Below are positions 1 through 5,747 of a stretch of 8,755 bases of DNA, one piece after another (within the stretch, counting starts at the first letter, position 1; each line of letters opens with the position of its first letter). Origin of the DNA: Actinomycetota bacterium. Lineage in GTDB: Bacteria > Actinomycetota > Humimicrobiia > Humimicrobiales > Humimicrobiaceae. The notes beneath the pieces were generated by a model. That model saw nothing but the letters and a program-made list of their open reading frames with translations, had not been told where the DNA came from and made no database searches. The DNA lies in assembly GCA_016927635.1 (NCBI GenBank), contig JAFGMJ010000082.1, positions 1 to 8,755 on the forward strand, given 5' to 3'. The position numbers and the translations under genes were made by a program.

Positions 1-57
1 ATAGAAAATCTAAAAAATCTCTAAATAACAGTATTTTATTTAAAAAATAATATTTTT

Positions 58-64
58 GGAAGGA
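58..64 (+). promoter_or_regulatory. Shine-Dalgarno sequence of the mutase large subunit
   Basis: The sequence GGAAGGA lies 8 bases upstream of a TTG codon at 73. This strong ribosome-binding site decides the start, because the next in-frame ATG lies deep inside the conserved catalytic domain (about residue 69). I saw no convincing -35/-10 pair in the 57 bases available upstream, so the promoter is probably outside the window or further left. Confidence 0.75.
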
Positions 65-72
65 ATCTTAAA

Positions 73-1833
73 TTGGAGAAGGAAAAAACAAGGACAAAAG
101 AAATACTTGAAAGCAGAGTGGAAAATGAAAACCCCCAGCCTCTTTATAATAAAAAGGCAATAAAGCAGATAAAAAAAGATTATGAAAAATTAAAAAACAG
201 GTACACCAGTGGTGAAAAAAAACATGAATGGAGTGTGACCCCAAAAACAATTCTGGGCTCTGAAATACCAAGAGACATGCTTTATACGCCTGCGCAGGTG
301 GAGGATGCAGATTACGGTTTTGACCTTGGCATGCCGGGAAGCCAGCCATTTACAAGAGGTATACACCCGAATATGTACAGGGGGAAAAAGTTTACAATGC
401 GCCAGATAAACGGGTATGGGGGGCCGGAAGATACAAATCTGAGAATAAAATATATGCTTGAACATGGCGGAACAGGAATCAGCGTTATTCATGACCTGCC
501 TACTACACAGATGTATGACTCGGATGACCCAATATCAAAAGGCCAGGTCGGCATGTCCGGGGTTGCAATTGATTCAGCAGATGATATGGAAATATTGTTT
601 AGGGATGTGCCTATAGATAAGATCACAATTTCACTTGTAACCCATTATCCCTCAAATACGGCGATACTGTTCCCGATGTATCTTGCTGCTGCTGAAAGAA
701 GGGGGCTTTCTCCCGATGCCTTAAAAGGAAGTGTTCAAAACGATATCACGCTTGAGGAAGTCGTCAGAAGCGGCCCGGAATACATACCTCCAAAAGACTG
801 TTTCAGGATACAATGCGACAATATCGAATTTATTAAAAACAATGTGCCTTATTTTAATTTCAATACATTAAATGGGTATAATCTTCATGAATTCGGCACT
901 TCAGGCGTAACAGAAATGGCAGTCGCGGTATCAAATGCAATTGAAAGCCTCGATGAGATGATAAGAAGGGGATACGATGTTGACTGGATAGCGGAAAGAC
1001 TTGCATTTTTCTGGTCCATATCCAGTGACTTTTTTGAGGAAGTTGCAAGAATAAGGGCAGTAAGAAGGCTATGGTACAGGATAATGAAATACAGGTTCGG
1101 GGCAAAAAAACCAAGGTCAATGTGGATGAGATGCCATGTCCAGACTTCAGGTATTTCTCTTGTCAGGGAAGAACCTTTAAATAATATTATAAGAGCTGCA
1201 GTACAATCTCTTTCCGCAGTTTTTGGAGGAGTACAATCACTTCATGTTGATTCATATGATGAAGCATACTCGGTGCCGACAGAAGAAGCAGCCCTTTTGT
1301 CGCTGCGGACCCAGCAGATAATACAGGAAGAAACTGCAATAACTGAGGTTGTTGACCCTCTTGGCGGCTCATTCTATGTAGAAGCCCTGACCAATGAAAT
1401 AGAAAAAAGGATTCTTGATGAAATCGATGAAATAGAGAAAGTCGGAGGCTATGTGGCTTCAATAGAAAAAGGCTGGATACATAATAAAATAGCTAATTAT
1501 TTTTACAGGGAAAAAGAACTGATAGATAAAGGTGAAATAAAATTTGTAGGGAGCAATGTATACAAATCAGAGGATAAAAAGCCATCTATTGAAGTTTTCA
1601 GGTACCCTGAAGGTGTGGAGGAAAGGCAGAAAGCAAAACTTGCCAGGCTTAGAATGACCAGGGACAATGAAAAGGTCGCCGCCGCTCTTTCAGCACTAGA
1701 AGATGCATGCAGAAAGAATATCAATATAATTCCATTCTCGCTTGAATGTGCAAGAACAGGGTGCACCGGGGGAGAGATTTTCAAGGTATTTAAAAAAGCA
1801 TTCGGGCTCTGGAAACCGCCCGCACTATGGTAA
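73..1833 (+). CDS. B12-dependent acyl-CoA mutase, large (catalytic) subunit, methylmalonyl-CoA mutase family, substrate uncertain
   Basis: This is the catalytic TIM-barrel subunit of an adenosylcobalamin-dependent carbon-skeleton mutase, which would interconvert branched and linear acyl-CoA thioesters in the cytoplasm. Family marks seen include PFTRGIHPNMYRG (residues about 93-105), YDSDDP, GSVQND (about 219-224), RCHVQTSG, the SLHVDSYDEA stretch with PTEEAA and LRTQQII, VDPLGGSFYVE, and a C-terminal GCTGGE. At 586 residues it ends where single-chain mutases would continue into a B12 domain; that domain is the next gene. By ungapped comparison with Propionibacterium methylmalonyl-CoA mutase as I remember it, Tyr89 is Ile112, Ala116 is Ile139, Arg207 appears kept as Arg232, and the active-site His244 is Asn270. 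The Ile recalls 2-hydroxyisobutyryl-CoA mutase (Ile90), but that enzyme's Asp117 is absent. The start is TTG with a strong ribosome-binding site. The first 30 or so residues are Lys/Glu-rich. The family is near certain; the substrate is not. Confidence 0.93.
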   Translation: MEKEKTRTKEILESRVENENPQPLYNKKAIKQIKKDYEKLKNRYTSGEKKHEWSVTPKTILGSEIPRDMLYTPAQVEDADYGFDLGMPGSQPFTRGIHPNMYRGKKFTMRQINGYGGPEDTNLRIKYMLEHGGTGISVIHDLPTTQMYDSDDPISKGQVGMSGVAIDSADDMEILFRDVPIDKITISLVTHYPSNTAILFPMYLAAAERRGLSPDALKGSVQNDITLEEVVRSGPEYIPPKDCFRIQCDNIEFIKNNVPYFNFNTLNGYNLHEFGTSGVTEMAVAVSNAIESLDEMIRRGYDVDWIAERLAFFWSISSDFFEEVARIRAVRRLWYRIMKYRFGAKKPRSMWMRCHVQTSGISLVREEPLNNIIRAAVQSLSAVFGGVQSLHVDSYDEAYSVPTEEAALLSLRTQQIIQEETAITEVVDPLGGSFYVEALTNEIEKRILDEIDEIEKVGGYVASIEKGWIHNKIANYFYREKELIDKGEIKFVGSNVYKSEDKKPSIEVFRYPEGVEERQKAKLARLRMTRDNEKVAAALSALEDACRKNINIIPFSLECARTGCTGGEIFKVFKKAFGLWKPPALW

Positions 1834-1864
1834 AAACCGGGTTTTAACGAATGTATCTGTTTTA

Positions 1865-1902
1865 TTATTGATTTTAAGAAAGTGTTTAAAATTTATTGAT
1901 TT
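1865..1902 (+). repeat. pair of 10-base direct repeats in the mutase intergenic spacer
   Basis: TTATTGATTT occurs at 1865-1874 and again at 1893-1902, with starts 28 bases apart, in the 100-base spacer between the two mutase genes. The spacer is almost pure A/T, so this may be chance. It could also mark a binding site or an internal promoter region. No convincing rho-independent terminator is seen here, so read-through from the large-subunit gene is plausible. Confidence 0.3.
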
Positions 1903-1922
1903 ATAAAATATTTAATTTTTAT

Positions 1923-1928
1923 GGGGAG
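1923..1928 (+). promoter_or_regulatory. Shine-Dalgarno sequence of the B12-binding subunit
   Basis: GGGGAG lies about 5 bases upstream of the ATG at 1934. It supports that start and suggests efficient translation of the small subunit. Confidence 0.7.
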
Positions 1929-1933
1929 ATAAA

Positions 1934-2344
1934 ATGCCAGATAGAAAAATAAAAGTTCTTTTATCAAAACTTGGACTTGACGTGCACAACCGTGGAGTGA
2001 TAACCGTTGCGAAAATGCTGAGGGACGCAGGCATGGAAGTCATTTACCTGGGCAATGCGCTGCCTGAGGAAATACTTGGGATTGCGCTTCAGGAACATGT
2101 TGATGTTATAGGTGTCAGCTCGCTTGGCGGAGCCCATATCACTCTTGGAATGGATTTGATAAATGATGCAGTAAAAGAGGGCATAAAAGGAAAAACAGTA
2201 TTTATCATAGGCGGGGTTTTTTCAATAGAAGATGAGGATAAATTAAAAGAAATAGGTTTTGATGGCGTCTATACTGCAGTGGCCACAAGAGACGAAATAA
2301 TAAATTCTATAAAGGAATTGGTTAGAAAAAAAGCCGTGAAATGA
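1934..2344 (+). CDS. Cobalamin-binding small subunit of the acyl-CoA mutase
   Basis: This stand-alone B12-binding domain supplies adenosylcobalamin to the catalytic subunit encoded just upstream. The N-terminus has the base-off/His-on signature DxHxxG (residues 16-21, DVHNRG), in which His18 would replace the dimethylbenzimidazole as lower cobalt ligand. Two more family landmarks follow in order: GVSSLGGAH (60-68), whose small residues contact the nucleotide tail, and the IGGV turn (92-95). The whole protein is 136 residues, the usual size for separately encoded mutase B12 subunits such as HcmB and archaeal methylmalonyl-CoA mutase small subunits. It follows the large-subunit gene after 100 bases and has its own strong ribosome-binding site, so the two are probably one transcription unit or closely co-regulated. 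The residues after the IGGV turn read GVYTAVATRD rather than the common FGPGT-type ending, a modest divergence. Confidence 0.93.
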   Translation: MPDRKIKVLLSKLGLDVHNRGVITVAKMLRDAGMEVIYLGNALPEEILGIALQEHVDVIGVSSLGGAHITLGMDLINDAVKEGIKGKTVFIIGGVFSIEDEDKLKEIGFDGVYTAVATRDEIINSIKELVRKKAVK

Positions 2345-2373
2345 TTTAAAAAAAATTTTTAAAAGGCTATAAT
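2345..2373 (+). promoter_or_regulatory. possible sigma70-type promoter of the M20 amidohydrolase gene
   Basis: A perfect TATAAT at 2368-2373 is preceded, with a 17-base spacer, by TTTAAA at 2345-2350, which matches the -35 consensus at only four of six positions. Transcription would start near 2380, leaving a leader of roughly 20 to 27 bases. The -35 half is weak and the region is AT-rich, so only the -10 is reasonably supported. Confidence 0.4.
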
Positions 2374-2380
2374 CTTTTAA
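2359..2380. repeat. 7-bp perfect inverted repeat enclosing the -10 box
   Basis: TTAAAAG (2359-2365) and CTTTTAA (2374-2380) are exact reverse complements separated by 8 bases that include the TATAAT box. It could be an operator placed over the promoter. It could also be a weak hairpin ending the mutase transcript, but the stem is AT-rich and no run of T follows, so a terminator is the less likely reading. Confidence 0.45.
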
Positions 2381-2400
2381 TTATTCTAAATATATGTCTT

Positions 2401-3585
2401 GTGTATATGGATATAAAATTAAAACAAAAAATAGTTGACGAAATAAACAGCATAGAGCCCCTGGCCAGGGAAGTGGCAGGATATATTTTTGACAATCCTG
2501 AGGTAAGCGGTTATGAATTTTTGTCCTGCAAATATCTTTGCAGTATTTTAAAGAAGAGCGGTTTTACAGTGCAGGCAGGCGCAGGCGGGCTTGAAACAGC
2601 TTTTAAAGCGCAATACAGATTTAAAAAACCTGGCCCTTCAATAGGTTTTATTGCCGAGTATGATGCTCTTCCTATAGTGGGGCATGCATGCCACCATCAT
2701 ATAATAGCTGCAGCCTCAACCGCTACGGCAGTTGCTTTAAGCAGCCTTAATGATGAGCTTTGCGGCAGCGTATCTGTTATAGGTACTCCTGCTGAGGAAC
2801 TGATGAGCACAAAAAAAATATTGATAGACAGGGGAGTATTTGACGACATAGATATTGCACTTATGGTACATGGTGGGCCCAGAAACAGGGCAAAAATATA
2901 TATGATGGCCTTATATGGGGTTGAATTTGTTTTTTCCGGCAAAGCTGCCCATGCGGCTGCGGCCCCCCAGGAAGGAATAAATGCACTTGATTCAGTTATT
3001 CTTCTCTTTAATTCCATAAATGCATTGCGCCAGCAGCTCAAAGATGACATAAGAATACATGGCATAATAAATAATGGCGGCGATGCAATAAACATAATAC
3101 CGGAAAAAGCTTCTGCAAGATTTTACATAAGGGCAAAAACCATAAAGGAGCTTGATGAGGTGCTCCATAAGGTTATAAATTGCGCAAATGGAGCGGCTTT
3201 GCAGACAGGAGCAACAGTAAAGACGGACATATTTGAAGGGCCATGTAAAGATTTTCTTGCAAATGAAGCACTTTTAAATGAATACACTGCTAATTTTAAA
3301 GCCCTGGGCGGAAAAATTGAAGACGGTCCACTTTTACTGGGCTCATCAGACGCTGGAAACTTAAGCCATTTTATGCCTGTCCTTCATCCCATGATCCAAA
3401 CAGCCGATAAAAATTCTGTGCTTCATTCCAGGGAGTTTGCAGAATATGGAAAAACAGAGCTTGCATATAATTCTATGCTCCTTGCAATGAAATCCCTTGC
3501 ACTAACTGCATCCAGGGCGCTTCTTGACAGCAATTTCCTGCTATCGGTAAAAAAAGAATTTAAAGATGCAATTGCTTTTATGTAA
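2401..3585 (+). CDS. M20D-family metal-dependent amidohydrolase/peptidase (AbgB/PM20D2-like)
   Basis: This 394-residue protein is a predicted cytoplasmic di-metal hydrolase that cleaves an amide or peptide bond; the substrate cannot be read from the sequence. Marks in order: AEYDALP (residues 85-91), a metal site GHACHHH (94-100), GTPAEE with catalytic and metal Glu132/Glu133, a His at 157, the dimerisation-domain motif AAHAAAAP around His184, GDAINIIPEKA, and a late SSDAGNLS segment followed by His342. These fit the M20D group that includes AbgB and PM20D2, where the metal motif normally reads GHACGHN. Here Gly and Asn are both His. There is no signal peptide. The start is GTG at 2401 or ATG at 2407, two codons later; neither has a Shine-Dalgarno sequence. 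It lies 56 bases after the B12 subunit but may have its own promoter, so a link to the mutase is unproven. Confidence 0.9.
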   Translation: MYMDIKLKQKIVDEINSIEPLAREVAGYIFDNPEVSGYEFLSCKYLCSILKKSGFTVQAGAGGLETAFKAQYRFKKPGPSIGFIAEYDALPIVGHACHHHIIAAASTATAVALSSLNDELCGSVSVIGTPAEELMSTKKILIDRGVFDDIDIALMVHGGPRNRAKIYMMALYGVEFVFSGKAAHAAAAPQEGINALDSVILLFNSINALRQQLKDDIRIHGIINNGGDAINIIPEKASARFYIRAKTIKELDEVLHKVINCANGAALQTGATVKTDIFEGPCKDFLANEALLNEYTANFKALGGKIEDGPLLLGSSDAGNLSHFMPVLHPMIQTADKNSVLHSREFAEYGKTELAYNSMLLAMKSLALTASRALLDSNFLLSVKKEFKDAIAFM

Positions 3586-3600
3586 TATAACTTCATTCTT

Positions 3601-3629
3601 TTGACTGTACATTAAATTGGAATTATAAT
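3601..3629 (+). promoter_or_regulatory. sigma70-type promoter of the helicase gene
   Basis: TTGACT (3601-3606) and TATAAT (3624-3629) are separated by exactly 17 bases: five of six and six of six matches to the housekeeping consensus at the optimal spacing. Transcription would begin near 3636, giving a leader of about 40 bases before the ATG at 3677. This is the best promoter in the window and indicates that the helicase is transcribed independently of the amidohydrolase gene. Confidence 0.75.
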
Positions 3630-3676
3630 ATTATCCTGACGAACATTTGTTTGTTAAATATTGTATTTTTTAATCA

Positions 3677-5677
3677 ATGAAAGAATACAGGCTAAAAGAT
3701 CTTAAAAACACAAAACCGGCTGATTATAAAATAGATTATGATTCAGAGTTAAATCCTGCACAGCTTGAAGCCGTATCTGTAAAAAATGGCCCCGTACTTG
3801 TCATAGCAGGCGCAGGCAGCGGAAAGACCCGGACCCTGGTATACAGGGTGGCCAGGCTGGTTGAAGAGGGTGTAAGTCCTTCCAGGATATTGCTTCTGAC
3901 ATTTACCCGTAAAGCTTCACAGGAAATGCTGCGCCGAGCCTCAGCCATACTTGACAAGAGGTGCGCAAATGTTTCAGGCGGCACATTTCATTCATTTGCA
4001 AACCAGTTATTGCGAAGATATTCAAAGTATATAAATTTTACCGCTAATTTTACAATACTGGACAAAAAAGATAGCGAAGATGTTGTTGGATTTGCCAGAA
4101 ACAAGCTAGGTTATTATAAAAAAGAAAAAAGATTTCCCCGTAAAGATACAATTGCTGACATAATAAGTAAATCGGTAAATAAAGATCTTGATTTGCAGAG
4201 CATAGTAAGAGACGAGTATTCGCATTTTATTGATTATTGCGATGAAATAAAAAAAATAAAAGATTTTTACTGCCAGTATAAATTTTCAAGGACAATGATG
4301 GATTATGATGATTTGCTTATTTATCTTGAAAAGCTGCTTTTTGAAAATGATGACATAAGAAAAAAAATATCTTCATTTTATAAATACATAATGATAGATG
4401 AATTCCAGGACACAAATAAGCTTCAGGCTAAAATCGCTTATCTTCTTGCCAGTGAACATAAAAACATTATGGTAGTTGGTGATGATTCCCAGAGCATATA
4501 CTCTTTCAGGGGGGCAAATTTTAAGAATATAATGGATTTTCCAAAAATATACCCAAGGGCAAAGATTATAAAACTTGAACAGAACTATCGCAGCACACAG
4601 CCAATACTGGATTATGCAAACCGCATAATGCATAATGCAAAAGAAAAATATGAAAAAAACCTTTTTACAAAAAAAGAGGGAACAGAAAAGCCCGTTTTCA
4701 TAGAGACTGAAAATGAAAATTTCCAGTCAAGGTTCATAGTGCAGCGCGTGCTTGAATTAAGGGAAGAAGGGGTTGCACTTGAAGATATGGCTGTGCTTTT
4801 CAGAAGTTCCTGGCAGTCTATGGATCTTGAAATTGAGCTTAACACACATAATATACCATATGTTATATATGGGGGGATAAAATTTACCGAGGCTGCACAT
4901 ATAAAGGATGTGCTGTCGATTTTAAAAATATCACATAACCCTAAAGATTCTGTAAGCTGGAGCCGTACACTGATGCTTCTGGAAGGCATTGGGGGCAAAA
5001 CTGCGACAGATATAATTGAAAAAATAGTTGATAAAGATGCAGGAGCAGATTATCTTATAGATAATATACATAAAAATAAAAAATATGAAACAATATTACT
5101 AAAACTGCATGAACTGATATATCTTATAAATAAACCTGCCAATCAGCAAAGTTTTGCTGAAAAACTTCATGCTGCACTTGATTTCTATATGCCTGTGCTT
5201 AAAAATAAATACGACGATTATAATAAAAGGCAGGAAGACCTTTCCTCCCTTGAAACTGTTGCTGCAAGATACAAAACGCTTGATGATTTTCTTTCAGACC
5301 TGACTCTTGAGCCTATTGATGAGAGCCAGTTTAAAATTACCCCTGAAGACGCAGAAGATGAAAAACTCATACTTTCAACAATTCATTCTGCAAAAGGGCT
5401 TGAATGGCACACAGTATTTATAATATTCTTGATTGACGGGTATCTTCCAAGCACTTATTCGATTAATTCTTCAGATCAATTGGAAGAAGAAAGAAGGCTT
5501 CTTTATGTAGCCTCTACACGAGCCAAAGAGAACCTGTATCTTTTAAAGCCACAATGGGGCCGCTTTTCCGGGAATTTCTTTGACCCGTCTTTTATAAGAT
5601 TTACTGAAGTTTCTCGTTTTTTGAAAGAAGGAAATATTCTTGATGATTATGTTGAAAAATGGGCTTTAAAAGAGTGA
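3677..5677 (+). CDS. UvrD/PcrA/Rep-type superfamily 1A ATP-dependent DNA helicase
   Basis: This 666-residue 3'-5' helicase would use ATP to translocate on single-stranded DNA and unwind duplexes during repair or replication restart. All core motifs are present: the Q-motif LNPAQLEAV (25-33), Walker A GAGSGKT (45-51), motif Ia TFTRKA, Walker B DEFQD (241-245), motif III GDDSQSIYSFRGA (268-280), motif IV EQNYRST (301-307), the TIHSAKGLEW motif (568-577), and motif VI with arginines 606/607 and STRAKE around 613-618. A GIGGKTA segment around residue 437 resembles the helix-hairpin-helix-like part of subdomain 2B. It is shorter than classical UvrD or PcrA (roughly 720-750), mainly because it stops about 50 residues after motif VI and lacks the C-terminal extension that binds RNA polymerase in those proteins. 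No fused nuclease domain is visible. I therefore do not assign uvrD, pcrA or rep. The ATG start lacks a Shine-Dalgarno sequence. Confidence 0.95.
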   Translation: MKEYRLKDLKNTKPADYKIDYDSELNPAQLEAVSVKNGPVLVIAGAGSGKTRTLVYRVARLVEEGVSPSRILLLTFTRKASQEMLRRASAILDKRCANVSGGTFHSFANQLLRRYSKYINFTANFTILDKKDSEDVVGFARNKLGYYKKEKRFPRKDTIADIISKSVNKDLDLQSIVRDEYSHFIDYCDEIKKIKDFYCQYKFSRTMMDYDDLLIYLEKLLFENDDIRKKISSFYKYIMIDEFQDTNKLQAKIAYLLASEHKNIMVVGDDSQSIYSFRGANFKNIMDFPKIYPRAKIIKLEQNYRSTQPILDYANRIMHNAKEKYEKNLFTKKEGTEKPVFIETENENFQSRFIVQRVLELREEGVALEDMAVLFRSSWQSMDLEIELNTHNIPYVIYGGIKFTEAAHIKDVLSILKISHNPKDSVSWSRTLMLLEGIGGKTATDIIEKIVDKDAGADYLIDNIHKNKKYETILLKLHELIYLINKPANQQSFAEKLHAALDFYMPVLKNKYDDYNKRQEDLSSLETVAARYKTLDDFLSDLTLEPIDESQFKITPEDAEDEKLILSTIHSAKGLEWHTVFIIFLIDGYLPSTYSINSSDQLEEERRLLYVASTRAKENLYLLKPQWGRFSGNFFDPSFIRFTEVSRFLKEGNILDDYVEKWALKE

Positions 5678-5715
5678 AATTAATTGTCCGGAACACCTTA
5701 TCCTATATATGGATT

Positions 5716-5721
5716 TATAAT
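5716..5721 (+). promoter_or_regulatory. possible -10 box upstream of the PEP-synthase-like gene
   Basis: A perfect TATAAT lies 26 bases before the ATG at 5748, but no acceptable -35 hexamer is found 16 to 18 bases upstream. It may be a -10-dependent promoter or chance in an AT-rich spacer. The 70-base spacer shows no convincing terminator for the helicase gene. Confidence 0.3.
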
Positions 5722-5747
5722 TAAAAAATTTTATCATGTTTTGTTAA

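Noticed and set aside
43..57. AT-only palindrome (AAAAATA, one base, TATTTTT) just before the first Shine-Dalgarno sequence
   Set aside because: It is pure A/T with no room for a loop and lies in a homopolymer-rich stretch; chance is the simplest explanation.
68..492. Minus-strand open frames opposite the mutase large subunit, rich in Phe, His and Pro
   Set aside because: Their composition is typical of antisense shadows of an AT-rich gene, and the plus-strand frame has unmistakable family motifs.
1836..1849. AAAACC-GGTTTT palindrome after the mutase large-subunit stop, considered as a terminator
   Set aside because: The arms are adjacent with about one base between them, so no hairpin can form, and no T-run follows at the right place.
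73..2344. Naming the mutase pair as methylmalonyl-CoA mutase (mcmA) or 2-hydroxyisobutyryl-CoA mutase (hcmA/hcmB)
   Set aside because: Key pocket residues disagree with both: Tyr89 and His244 of MCM are replaced, and Asp117 of HCM is absent.
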